NCBI RefSeq assembly: GCF_024464595.1
Contig: NZ_JANHAW010000003.1
Coordinates: 372,001-436,000 of the forward strand
DNA: 64,000 nucleotides
Source: Halobellus litoreus
GTDB taxonomy: Archaea > Halobacteriota > Halobacteria > Halobacteriales > Haloferacaceae
Reading direction: 5' to 3'
The notes beneath the pieces are model-generated. The model was not told where the DNA came from. It did not search any database and saw only the letters and a list, made by a program, of their open reading frames with translations. Both the position numbers and the translations under genes were made by a program. Positions 42,502 through 51,304 of this stretch are shown piece after piece; the first letter of the stretch is position 1, and each line of letters begins with the position of its first letter.

Positions 42502-43056
42502 ATGGCACCGGATCAATCGACGGCAGCCCAATTCGACTGGATTTCACTCGATGACGACGAAGAGGTCGTGTGGGCTGATACGCCCCACGAGAGTAGTCTC
42601 GTCCCAGCCCTCGTTGTGGGTGTTCCACTTGCAATCGTACTCGTTGGAATTCCCATCATCGTCGCCGCGTATCTTCACCGGGAGAACACCGAGTACGTCG
42701 TGACCAATCGGGCGCTTTACCGGAAAAGCGGTATCATCTCACGGAACGTCCAGCGCGTTGACCTCGGAAAGGTCCAGAATACGACGTACTCGCAGGGGTT
42801 CTTCGGTCAGCGTTTCGGGTACGGGACCGTCGAGGTGTCGACCGCCGGGGGGTCGGGCGTCGAACTCACGTTCGACTCGATTTCGGACCCGAAGCGAGTA
42901 CAGGAACTCATCAACACGCAGACGAAAGACGATGGCTCCGACCGTCCCGACGACAAAGCCGCTGTTCTCGACGAAATCCTGACCGAACTGCGAGCGATCA
43001 GGGTCGCCGTGGAAGCACCTGAGCAGGAAGAAGCCGGAACCTCTGAGGAGTTATGA
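42502..43056 (+). CDS. bPH2-domain membrane protein
   Basis: A 184-aa protein. A membrane hairpin (residues ~36-58) is followed by the PH-like (DUF304/bPH2) domain TEYVVTNRALYRKSGIISRN, VDLGKVQNTTYSQGFFGQRF and GYGTVEVSTAGG. A coiled C-terminal segment (LDEILTELRAIRVAVEAPEQ) follows. It overlaps the next gene, a second protein of the same build, by ATGA (43053-43056). These are membrane scaffold-like proteins; no enzyme function is known. Confidence 0.88.
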   Translation: MAPDQSTAAQFDWISLDDDEEVVWADTPHESSLVPALVVGVPLAIVLVGIPIIVAAYLHRENTEYVVTNRALYRKSGIISRNVQRVDLGKVQNTTYSQGFFGQRFGYGTVEVSTAGGSGVELTFDSISDPKRVQELINTQTKDDGSDRPDDKAAVLDEILTELRAIRVAVEAPEQEEAGTSEEL

Positions 43057-43592
43057 CTGGTGACTGGCTGACGCTCGATGCGGGTGAAACCGTTGCGTGG
43101 GACGGACAGCCGAAACGCACGACCGCACTGCCGGGCGTCGGGACGGGAATAGCGCTTCTCGTCGGTGCGGCGTGGCTCGTCACCGTGCGGAACGAGTTCA
43201 TCTTGGGGATCCTCCTCGGAATCGCTGGTGTCACCGTCGGATCCTGGGCGTACCTCAGCGTGATAAACACCGAGTACGTCCTTTCTGATCGAGCAGTGTA
43301 CACGAAACGAGGGGTAATCGGGATTCGGATCTCGGAGTCGTCGGTCTCGAACGTTCAAAATTCCGCGTTCTCGCAAGACGCACTCGGTTCCGTTTTCGGA
43401 TACGGCACTGTCACGCTCGAGATCGCGGGCGGGGACGATATCCAGTTCCGGCGGATCGAGGAGCCCGAGACTGTCCGTCGCCTCGTTGATCACACAACGG
43501 GTGAGGAAATCCCGGGGAGTCTCGAACAGTGGCGTGCGGTACTAGACGAAGTGCGAGCGCTTCGGCAGGCGGTCGAGTCACAGGCCTCCTAG
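43053..43592 (+). CDS. bPH2-domain membrane protein
   Basis: A 179-aa protein with two membrane helices (about residues 27-45 and 48-68), then the PH domain with NTEYVLSDRAVYTKRGVIGI, SSVSNVQNSAFSQDALGSVF and GYGTVTLEIAGG. It aligns well with the upstream partner (V-x-NVQN-x2-(Y/F)SQ-x6-FGYGTV), so the pair arose by duplication and may form a hetero-oligomer. Both end in a helix of the LDE(I/V)..LR..V type. Confidence 0.88.
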   Translation: MTGDWLTLDAGETVAWDGQPKRTTALPGVGTGIALLVGAAWLVTVRNEFILGILLGIAGVTVGSWAYLSVINTEYVLSDRAVYTKRGVIGIRISESSVSNVQNSAFSQDALGSVFGYGTVTLEIAGGDDIQFRRIEEPETVRRLVDHTTGEEIPGSLEQWRAVLDEVRALRQAVESQAS

Positions 43593-44032
43593 GCAGCGTT
43601 CATCTCGTCGAACAATATGCGAACACTGCTGAATGAGGATGTTCCTGCGACGCGGTCGAAGTAACGCACGGAATGTCGGTCATCGCTCCGAAGTTCGGTG
43701 GGACGGAAATCACTCACTCAGTACAGACGGGCTCCGGTCAGTTGTAGTGGTTTCCCGGTCGCAGGGAGTGAGAGGCTATGCAAGAGCAGTATGCGTGATG
43801 CCTCTATCGAGGGTAGCAGATTGTGCCTGTGCGGCTTCTTTTCGCAGGGCCTCAGAGAAGGATTCTCACACCTGAATGGGATTCAACCAAGACAGGTGAA
43901 GCGGTTCCCGAAGCCGCAGCCGATCTGTCCGAAATGTGCCGAACGTGGCCCGCTGAATATCGAGGGAGTAGTCAGAGCCGATTTGTTGGAGTAAGCAACG
44001 TCATATGATCCCCGCTCACTGATCTGGAAGAG
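43593..44032. other. 440-nt intergenic region
   Basis: No supported gene. The frame ending at 43994 (+) contains PICPKCAERGP, a lone C-x2-C, but its composition is basic and it has no recognisable partner motif. Confidence 0.35.
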
Positions 44033-44896
44033 TCAGTCGATGAAAGTCCCGCGTCGGAAGAGAATAATGAATCCACCGAGTGCGATCAGTCCGATAACGA
44101 CCCCGACGAGTCCCTCCCCATTAACGACGAAGATTTGGCCGGCCACCAATCCTTCAACATTTGCGTAAATATCTCCGAGGATCCAGGGGTTGAGAACGTT
44201 CCAGATCAGGTGCAACATCATCACTGGAAACACACTCTCATCAGTGAGATAGTACGCGTACGAGAACGGAAACGAGATGGTGAATACGGCAACCGCCTGC
44301 ACCGCGGTAATCAGGAGTGGGTTTGCGACGCCAATCGCTACCCCTGCGTTATAAAGAAACGCCGAGTGGAACAAGGCCCAAACGATACCGACAGCAGCCG
44401 TCGCCCTGACCCGCCCCCACCGCGCCGTGAGCTCCGGAAGCAAGTATCCGCGCCACCCGAACTCTTCACCGTACATCCGAATTAGCGACTCGAATAAAAA
44501 GACGACCAACAAGAAGACGCCACCCTGTCGAAGCGCGAGCACGACAATATTCTCTGGTCCGGCTTGATACGTCCCGAGACCCGTCGTTAGCGCCAGCAGT
44601 GCTGCGATCCCGATGAATCCGACCGGATAGACCACGGCAAAAAGGAGCGAGCGACCCGTCGACCCTCGAAGTGAAGAACTGACCGTTCGCAACACCGAGT
44701 GGCCCCGAGCCCGCCGGATAACGAGCGCAACAGTCGCTGGAGTGAGCATCAACAACAGGGTAGTGTACACCGGGACCGTATCAGTGATCAGCACGAACGA
44801 AATCACCCAACTCAGAATCAGCGTCCCGACGACGAACGCTCCAATCGCAATCGGAGGATCGAGGTTCGTCGAAGATTGTGGGTCGACTGTAGCCAT
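44033..44896 (-). CDS. CPBP family intramembrane metalloprotease
   Basis: A 287-aa membrane protein with about eight helices. The motif YGEEFGWRGYLLPEL (E-E-x3-R) is followed by 'RATAAVGIVWALFHSAFLYN' and a late MMLHLIWNVLNPW, giving the catalytic Glu, Arg and two His. The ATG at 44896 (MATVDPQ) is preferred to 44923. It is a different subtype from the copy at 36737. Confidence 0.9.
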   Translation of the reverse strand: MATVDPQSSTNLDPPIAIGAFVVGTLILSWVISFVLITDTVPVYTTLLLMLTPATVALVIRRARGHSVLRTVSSSLRGSTGRSLLFAVVYPVGFIGIAALLALTTGLGTYQAGPENIVVLALRQGGVFLLVVFLFESLIRMYGEEFGWRGYLLPELTARWGRVRATAAVGIVWALFHSAFLYNAGVAIGVANPLLITAVQAVAVFTISFPFSYAYYLTDESVFPVMMLHLIWNVLNPWILGDIYANVEGLVAGQIFVVNGEGLVGVVIGLIALGGFIILFRRGTFID

Positions 44897-45195
44897 ACGT
44901 GTTAAATCACCCACACGAATCAAAAGCGTTTTTCACCCCAGGAAATCTTCAATCAGTGCCACAGGCTTGTTGGTTCATACCAGACAGACTCTCCCACATC
45001 AGTGGTGTTTACTTAATACAGAGGGTAATTATATTGTCCGAGATTCGAAGCGTGGAGTTACGAGGAGCTTCATACGTCTGGTTCTCGTTTGTGGTTCCCT
45101 GTTGCGTAAGCTACCACCCGTAGCCGTGAAACCGTTCAAGCAGTAAATTGTCTGTTGGACAGACGAACTAGCTAAAGGATTACTCTGTGGCTTCA
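44897..45195. other. 299-nt intergenic region
   Basis: Nothing recognisable; AT-richer than average. Confidence 0.35.
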
Positions 45196-45747
45196 CTACA
45201 CACGTTCGTCGGTCGCACGCTTGACGCTATCGTTTACTTCGTATCCGAATGCAGCATCGAGAATCGCGAGTGTCTGTCCGCCGCCGACCAGGCCGAGTCC
45301 AAAGACTGGACCCACAGGCAGACTAACGAACAGGCCGAGAGCATACACTGCCGCGCCGAGTACGCACGCCGTCGCGCTGCCGAAATATATCCACGCGCGC
45401 TTCGACACCCGCCGTCCGGTGTCGACGAATCCGACAGCAGGCAGGACCATCCAACCGAACAGTGCGATGCCCTGAAAGAGCGACCCCGACGACCCGACAC
45501 GAAAGCCCATCGCACCGACCACCGTCGCGACGAATCCAGAGACGATCACCAGCCACCACGTGTGAAGGACGCCCTCCCGCATATCCGATCGGCCGGTCAC
45601 AGCAAACCCCGCCAGCAGGGTTGCCATCACGACGTGGGCGATGAACAGCGTAGACGTGCTAACGATTCTGAGATGTGCGGCCGCCACGAACCCCCACGCT
45701 AACGGTATCAAGACGACCGGTCCGAACTCACGAGCCTGCCGAAACAT
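45196..45747 (-). CDS. six-helix membrane protein of unknown function
   Basis: A 183-aa protein with about six predicted helices, starting MFRQAREFGPVVLIPLAWGF. Glycine-rich helix pairs and a GGGQTLAILDAAFGY near the C-terminus are visible. I do not recognise the family. No partner gene is evident. Confidence 0.65.
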   Translation of the reverse strand: MFRQAREFGPVVLIPLAWGFVAAAHLRIVSTSTLFIAHVVMATLLAGFAVTGRSDMREGVLHTWWLVIVSGFVATVVGAMGFRVGSSGSLFQGIALFGWMVLPAVGFVDTGRRVSKRAWIYFGSATACVLGAAVYALGLFVSLPVGPVFGLGLVGGGQTLAILDAAFGYEVNDSVKRATDERV

Positions 45748-45828
45748 ACTTGCTCGGACTCGGGGCTAATCTAAAGAGGCTTGGTAAGTGATTCGAGGCT
45801 TCCGTCTCGCGCTTGGGACAGGAGTCCA

Positions 45829-46953
45829 TCAGTCGCCTACGTCGTCGCTCGGAGTGACGCGGTCGGTCGGTCGGTTCCGCCCGTCATCGTCGTGGCACGG
45901 CCGGAGCGGTTCGATCCGTGGACCGCGTGCTGTCAGGTCGACCTCGGCGTCGATCTCGAACACGTCCGCGAGCAACTCCGCAGTGACAACCTCCTCGGGC
46001 GCACCCCGAGCCTGGATCGCGCCCTGCTTGAGCGCGACCATCTCGTCGGCGATCCGCGCCGCCTGTTGGATGTCGTGGAGGACGACCACTACAGTGATGT
46101 CGCTTTCCTCGCGCAGGGTCTCGATGATCTCCATCACTTCGAACTGGTGGTGCAGATCGAGGAACGTCGTCGGCTCGTCGCCGTTCTCGATACCGTCGGG
46201 GTCAGGTTCTGACCCGATGCCGGCCTCGGACGCTGCGAGTAGTCCAAACGCTTCGACCGCCCGCCCCCAGACGTACGGGTTTGCGTCACCGAGCCGCCTC
46301 TGGAGCGGTTCCGCTGCCTCCCCCAGATTCGCTGGGTGCTCGCACCCGACGACCACCAGTGCCGTACAGAGGTGATACCGGACGAGCTCGTTGTCGTCGT
46401 CGAGGTGTTCGGCCAGCGAGTCGATCTGGTGGCGAAGCCGACTCGGATCGCCGAGTGCGACGTACGCCAGCGTCTTCGCGAGTTTCTCTTTGACCTCGGG
46501 TTCGTCGAACGACAGTCCGATGCGGAGGTCTGCCAACGTCCCAGGGTCAGTAACTTCCCCCGGTGAGTCGACCGCGACGTACCCCAGTGCTTCGGCACAG
46601 CGGGCTCGGACGTAGTAGAACTCCTCGTCGTCGGCGAGACGCTCGGCGAGCGCGTCGACAGCGGGCAGGACGGCCGCCGGATCGGATTGAGCCAGCGTAA
46701 CGAACAGTTTCGCGGTCGTCAGCCTGACAGCGCGGTCGTCGTCGGTCAGAAACGTCGAGAGCGGGCCGGCGAGAACCCCGAAAGAGCGTGGCGGTTCTTC
46801 AGCGGCGTTCCGAACCGCTCGCAGCGCGCGCTTTCGCGTCTCGGCATCGGCCGCGCCGAGCCGGCCGAGACACGCCACTGTCTCCTCGTGGGCCCCTTCC
46901 TCGAGGAAGTCAGTCAGGTGGTCTGGCGTTATCGGCTGGTCTGGTTCACTCAT
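45829..46953 (-). CDS. HEAT-repeat protein fused to the C-terminal half of an iron-type ABC ATPase
   Basis: A 374-aa chimera. Residues 1-~245 are acidic HEAT repeats in tandem (CLGRLGAADAETRKRALRAV, LSTFLTDDDRAVRLTTAKLF, ARCAEALGYVAVDSPGEV, ALGDPSRLRHQIDSLAEHLD). From residue ~259 the sequence becomes the second half of a FecE/siderophore-type ATPase: DEPTTFLDLHHQFEVMEIIE (end of Walker B and D-loop), TVVVVLHDIQQAARIADEMV (H-loop) and the C-terminal 'GAPEEVVTAELLADVFEIDA'. Walker A, Q-loop and LSGGQ are absent, so it cannot be a working ATPase. The join (about 46180) is in frame. It looks like a deletion product. Confidence 0.8.
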   Translation of the reverse strand: MSEPDQPITPDHLTDFLEEGAHEETVACLGRLGAADAETRKRALRAVRNAAEEPPRSFGVLAGPLSTFLTDDDRAVRLTTAKLFVTLAQSDPAAVLPAVDALAERLADDEEFYYVRARCAEALGYVAVDSPGEVTDPGTLADLRIGLSFDEPEVKEKLAKTLAYVALGDPSRLRHQIDSLAEHLDDDNELVRYHLCTALVVVGCEHPANLGEAAEPLQRRLGDANPYVWGRAVEAFGLLAASEAGIGSEPDPDGIENGDEPTTFLDLHHQFEVMEIIETLREESDITVVVVLHDIQQAARIADEMVALKQGAIQARGAPEEVVTAELLADVFEIDAEVDLTARGPRIEPLRPCHDDDGRNRPTDRVTPSDDVGD

Positions 46954-47083
46954 CGGCGCGATCGGTACGTGACAGACTTTATCAGCAGTCGCTTCAATCC
47001 GGTGGTTCTGCGCTGCCCCGCACACTGTCTTTGCTGGGTATCTCTGTCGTGTATCGACGAGATCGGGTACTACGTCCAGTACT

Positions 47084-47227
47084 GGCCGATTTCGGCGTAC
47101 CGGGGAGTTTCACGTACCGCCCCTATGGTCCGTGTGGATTCTGGGAACGGCCTACTACGTCGAAACGGCGGGACAGGGATCCAGCGAGACGATCGAACGG
47201 TATATCGAAGGAGCAGAACACGTCTGA
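47084..47227 (+). pseudogene. IS200/IS605 TnpA C-terminal relic
   Basis: A frame ending at TGA (47225-47227) reads 'FHVPPLWSVWILGTAYYVET' then AGQGSSETIERYIEGAEHV. IS200-type Y1 transposases end with '...LWSxSYFVGTxGxVSSETVKxYIExxEH', where the second Tyr region is followed by S-S-E-T. Only the last ~45 residues remain, without a start or HUH motif. Confidence 0.55.
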
Positions 47228-47327
47228 GTGTCGGTTTCACCCTCGGAGCCAGGTGGTTCAAGGGACCGTTGCTCTCTCGTCTCTCTGAAGGCGAAGTCTT
47301 CCGACGACCCCGAGGTGCTCGCCTCGC

Positions 47328-47500
47328 TTATTTGCAGGAGGCTCGACGGGGCACGTCACAGGCTCGGTCGCGTTCGACGGCCTGTTTCAGATCATCACGC
47401 CCGGTGTCTCCGTCTGGTTCTTCGGATGTATCCTCCCGCCGCTGTTCGGGGGAGTCGCTCGTCGCCGATATCCGGACGTTCAACGTGACGCAGATCCGCT
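47328..47500 (+). pseudogene. membrane-protein fragment
   Basis: The frame reads LFAGGSTGHVTGSVAFDGLF, then QIITPGVSVWFFGCILPPLF and GGVARRRYPDV. The hydrophobic segment with a basic follow-up is a typical last helix of a polytopic protein. No start or continuation is seen; downstream it runs into the metE antisense strand. Confidence 0.4.
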
Positions 47501-47583
47501 GTCGCGTCCGGCGGTTTTCGCTCCGATCGGCCGCAGAGGCCTTCGCTGTCGTTCGATCTGTCGTCGTTCTCGTGGACCGCTAC

Positions 47584-49893
47584 TCACTCCGGGCTCGACT
47601 CGCGAACGTTCTCGGCGGCCTGGACCATATTCTCGAGCGACGGTTCGACCTCGACCCATCGGCGCGTCTTGAGGCCGCAGTCCGGATTGACCCACAGCTG
47701 TTCTCTGTCGAGTACGTCCAAGGCCTTGTGGATGAGCGTCTCTATCTCCTCGACCGACGGAACGCGTGGGGAGTGGATGTCGTAGACTCCCGGCCCGATG
47801 TCGCTCGGGTACTCGAAGTCGTCGAAGGAGTCGAGCAGCTCCATCTTCGAGCGGGACGCTTCGATGGTGATCACGTCGGCGTCCATATCGACGATCGCCC
47901 CGATGATGTCTTCGAACTCCGCGTAGCACATATGCGTGTGAATTCCCGTCTCGTCCGCGACGCCACAGGAGGCGAGCCGGAAGCACTCCACGGCCCAGTC
48001 GAGATACCCTTCCCACTGACGCTCGCGCAGCGGCAGCCCTTCACGGAAGGCCGGTTCGTCGATCTGGATGGCCTGGATCCCGGCGGCTTCGAGGTCGAGC
48101 ACCTCGTCGCGGATGGCGAGCGCGATCTGGCGGCACGTCTCGGCGCGCGGCTGGTCGTCGCGGACGAAAGACCACTGCAGGATCGTCACCGGGCCGGTCA
48201 GCATCCCCTTCACGAGCTCGTCGGTCTGCTCGTTCGCGTAGGAGAGCCAGCGGACGGTCATCGGCTCCGGACGGCTCACGTCGCCGGCGATGATGGGCGG
48301 TCGAACGCAGCGGCTGCCGTAGCTCTGCACCCAGGCGTTCTCGGTGAAGAGGAATCCGTCGAGCTGGCGACCGAAGTACTCCACCATATCCCCGCGTTCG
48401 CTCTCGCCGTGCACGAGCACGTCGAGGCCGATCTCCTCCTGTTGCTCGATCGCGTCGTCGATCCGACCTTCGATGAACGCCTCGTACTCCGCTCGGGAGA
48501 TCTCTCCTTCCTTGTACGCGGCCCGCGTCTCCCGAACTTCGTCGGTCTGCGGAAACGAGCCGATGGTCGTGGTCGGAAGCTCCGGCAGGTCCAACGCGTC
48601 GCGCTGGAGTGCCCGCCGGGTGTCGCGGTCGGAGTCGCGTCGGACCATCCCGTCGTCGATGCCGTCGACGCGGCGCTGGACGGCGGGATCGTTGATCCAC
48701 TCGGAGTCGGCTCGTGCCTCGATCGCGCGGCGGCTCCGTTCGAATATCGTCTCGGTGTCCTCGGTGTTTCCGGCCGCGCGGTCGGCCAGCGCCACGATCT
48801 CCTCGATTTTCTGCGTGGCGAACGCGAGCCACAGTTTCTCCTCGTCGTCGAGTGCCGGCTCGGCGCCGAGGTCGACCGGAACGTGGAGCAGCGAACACGA
48901 CGGCCCCACGATGACGCGGTCGGATCCGAGAGCGTCGATGGCGGTCTCTACCGTCTCCAGCAGGCTGTCGAGGTCCGCTCGCCAGACGTTGCGACCGTCG
49001 ACGAGGCCCAGCGAGAGCGACAGATCGTCGGGGACGCCGTGATCGAGCGCCTCGTCCAGCTGTCCCTCGCCTCGAACGAGATCGAGGTGCAGAGACTCGA
49101 CCGGGAGGCCGAGAGCGGTCGGGAGGTTCTCCGCCAGCGACCCGAAGTAGGTGGCGATATGCAGATCCAGGTCGGCGGCGTCGGCGAGCGTCTCGTAGGC
49201 CGCGGTGTAAGCCGCCCGTTCCTCGTCGGAACGGTCGGCCACGAGGGTCGGCTCGTCGATCTGCACCGCTTCGGCCCCGGCGTCGTCGAGCTCCTGCAGT
49301 AGTTCCCCGTAGACCGGGAGCAGGTCGTCGAGCAGATCGAGCGCGTCGAAGTCCTCCTCCTGGCTCTTTCCGAGCAGCAGGAACGACACCGGCCCGATCA
49401 GGACCGGCCGCGTGTCGATCCCGAGTGCCGCAGCCTCCTCGTACTCGTCGATCACTTTCGTCGAGGAGAGCGAAAACTCCGTATCGCTGGCGAACTCCGG
49501 GACGAGGTAGTGGTAGTTCGTGTCGAACCACTTTGTCATCTCCATCGCTTGTACGCCGGAGCCCTCACCTTCCAGGTCCTTTTCCTGGAGGCCGCGGGCC
49601 ATCGCGAAGTAGGTGTCGAGGTCTACCGTGTCGCCGTCCCAGGGGAAGCGATCCGGCACGGCCCCCACCATCGCGCAGGTGTCGAGCACCTGATCGTAGT
49701 ACGAGAAGTCGTTGGCGGGCACGAAATCGAGCCCGAGGTCGTCCTGTTTCCGCCAGTGCCTCTCGCGGAGTTCCGCTCCCTCCGCGAGGAGGTCCTGTTT
49801 CGAGCGCTCGCCGTTCCAGTACCCCTCAACGGCCCGCTTGAGTTCGCGGTGCGCGCCGATCCGTGGGAATCCGAGGTTGGTTGTCGTCGGCAT
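47584..49893 (-). CDS. metE: cobalamin-independent methionine synthase, single-chain
   Basis: A 769-aa full-length enzyme transferring methyl from methyltetrahydropteroyl-glutamate to homocysteine. The N-terminal domain starts NLGFPRIGAHRELKRAVEGY. The C-terminal zinc ligands are all present: His and Cys in GIHTHMCYAEFEDIIGAI, Glu in DADVITIEASRSKMEL and Cys in WVNPDCGLKTRRWVEVEP. Most archaea carry only short C-terminal MetE proteins, so a complete bacterial-type MetE suggests transfer from bacteria. The ATG at 49893 matches the family start. Confidence 0.95.
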   Translation of the reverse strand: MPTTTNLGFPRIGAHRELKRAVEGYWNGERSKQDLLAEGAELRERHWRKQDDLGLDFVPANDFSYYDQVLDTCAMVGAVPDRFPWDGDTVDLDTYFAMARGLQEKDLEGEGSGVQAMEMTKWFDTNYHYLVPEFASDTEFSLSSTKVIDEYEEAAALGIDTRPVLIGPVSFLLLGKSQEEDFDALDLLDDLLPVYGELLQELDDAGAEAVQIDEPTLVADRSDEERAAYTAAYETLADAADLDLHIATYFGSLAENLPTALGLPVESLHLDLVRGEGQLDEALDHGVPDDLSLSLGLVDGRNVWRADLDSLLETVETAIDALGSDRVIVGPSCSLLHVPVDLGAEPALDDEEKLWLAFATQKIEEIVALADRAAGNTEDTETIFERSRRAIEARADSEWINDPAVQRRVDGIDDGMVRRDSDRDTRRALQRDALDLPELPTTTIGSFPQTDEVRETRAAYKEGEISRAEYEAFIEGRIDDAIEQQEEIGLDVLVHGESERGDMVEYFGRQLDGFLFTENAWVQSYGSRCVRPPIIAGDVSRPEPMTVRWLSYANEQTDELVKGMLTGPVTILQWSFVRDDQPRAETCRQIALAIRDEVLDLEAAGIQAIQIDEPAFREGLPLRERQWEGYLDWAVECFRLASCGVADETGIHTHMCYAEFEDIIGAIVDMDADVITIEASRSKMELLDSFDDFEYPSDIGPGVYDIHSPRVPSVEEIETLIHKALDVLDREQLWVNPDCGLKTRRWVEVEPSLENMVQAAENVRESSPE

Positions 49894-50299
49894 GTATACA
49901 CGTGAGTGATTATTTGGAAAAAATTTATGCACCACGTCAATCCCTGACGGTTGTGTCGATTCGTCGGGCGTGAGAGCGTGATGGGGAGTTCTGCTCGCGT
50001 TATCCGGTGGTTCCTCAGAATCCTGACAGCCTTCTCCAGGGAGAACAACTCCCGATTTCCCGTGTCGCGTGCACCACAGTTAGCGAGACTTCGATCACGA
50101 ATCTGCGATGGGTCAAACGGCGACCGGTAGCCCCTCGTCGAGGAATCTCTCCGATCGTGTGCGGCCACAAACCTGCCGTGTTGTGTTCCTGGGGCCGCTT
50201 CGAGCGTCGTCCCTAACAGCATCGGCAGCCGTCGCCGCTGTCCTGCCACCCACCCAGTGCGCAGAAAGCATTTACAACGTACGAGCCAACGCCTGCGTG
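49894..50299. other. 406-nt intergenic region
   Basis: Divergent promoters of metE and the lipoprotein gene. An AT-rich tract (49906-49935: GATTATTTGGAAAAAATTTATG) upstream of metE probably holds its TATA box. No riboswitch-like fold could be recognised. Confidence 0.4.
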
Positions 50300-51169
50300 A
50301 TGCCCTCCAGACGCGCGTATCTCACGACCCTCGCAGCCGCCGGACTCGCCGGCTGCGTCGGTCACTCGCCCGATTCGACAACTGAGACCACGACCGACAC
50401 GGGGACGACAGCGTCTGAGACGGCCTCACGTCCCGCGGTAGCCGTCGAGGCGGTAGCCGTCCAGTACGCCTACCGGCACATTCAGAACGTGGATTGGAAC
50501 GCGATCCGCACGGCGGACGGCCAGTTCGTATTCGTCACGGTGAACGCCACCGACGCGGCTCCGACCCCCGGTCGGGAGGCGTTTTCGCTCGTCGCCGACG
50601 AGGAGCGCTTCGATCCAATCACGATCGAGCATCAGTATCCGGTCGACCGTGACGTCCCCGAAGCGCCGTATATGCCCGGCCAGACGGATGCTGACCCGTA
50701 CGGGTGGCTGCTGTTCGATGTGCCGGCACAACTCGAGACGCCGCCATCGCTCGGTCTGGAACGCGACGGTAACTCTTGGACGTGGGACCTCGATACCGAG
50801 AAGGCGACGACACCGCCGCCAGGGTGGGAGTGGACGGTGAGCGCCCCCGAGACGGTCGCGCCCGAGGAGACGTTCGAGATTACGATCGGCGCCGAGAACG
50901 TCGGCGACGGCCCCGGGACGTTCCGCGGCGCGGTGAACTTCTCGTATCCGCTGTACCGGCCGAAGGGATTCGACATCGTACTCGACCCCGGCGAGACCGG
51001 CGAAGCCACCGTTTCGGCGAGTAGCGAAGGCGCCGATCCGGGGAGGGAACTGGATTACGGGATCCGGACGCCGACAGAGCAGTCGGGAGTGAGTGTCACC
51101 GTCGCGTCCGAGTCGCCATCGACTGCGACTCCGACTGCGAATTCAACTGCAAGAACCGACGCGGAGTGA
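50300..51169 (+). CDS. Tat-exported lipoprotein
   Basis: A 289-aa protein. MPSRRAYLTTLAAAGLAGC is a twin-arginine signal with a lipobox (LAGC), followed by a Thr/Ser-rich linker. The mature part has beta-rich segments, e.g. 'AVEAVAVQYAYRHIQNVDWN' and a late Ig-like part with ENVGDGPGTFRGAVNFSYPL. The C-terminal Thr/Ala/Ser-rich stretch is typical of haloarchaeal surface proteins. The function is unknown; such domains occur in cell-surface adhesin or solute-binding contexts. Confidence 0.8.
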   Translation: MPSRRAYLTTLAAAGLAGCVGHSPDSTTETTTDTGTTASETASRPAVAVEAVAVQYAYRHIQNVDWNAIRTADGQFVFVTVNATDAAPTPGREAFSLVADEERFDPITIEHQYPVDRDVPEAPYMPGQTDADPYGWLLFDVPAQLETPPSLGLERDGNSWTWDLDTEKATTPPPGWEWTVSAPETVAPEETFEITIGAENVGDGPGTFRGAVNFSYPLYRPKGFDIVLDPGETGEATVSASSEGADPGRELDYGIRTPTEQSGVSVTVASESPSTATPTANSTARTDAE

Positions 51170-51304
51170 GACGTCCGCCATACGCATCGCTCGCCACGTT
51201 TCTGTCCGTCTGCCGGGTGGTTCGGCCCGCCTGTCTGCGATCGTCTCGCTGATGCCTGTCGCAAGACGGCGGTCTATTTCCGAGTGGATGCGGTAACTTA
51301 TGGT

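Larger units (their letters stand above)
46954..47583. other. 630-nt gene graveyard
   Basis: Between the chimera and metE. It contains a TnpA-like relic (47084-47227) and a membrane-protein fragment (47328-47500), both on the plus strand, neither with a start. Confidence 0.5.

Noticed and set aside
43698..43994. 98-codon frame containing PICPKCAERGP
   Set aside because: A single C-x2-C is not enough for a zinc ribbon, and the rest is basic and low in structure.
46687..49302. Long plus-strand open frame of 871 codons
   Set aside because: It lies antisense to metE and the HEAT chimera. Its translation is basic and has no family pattern, whereas metE on the other strand shows all catalytic residues.
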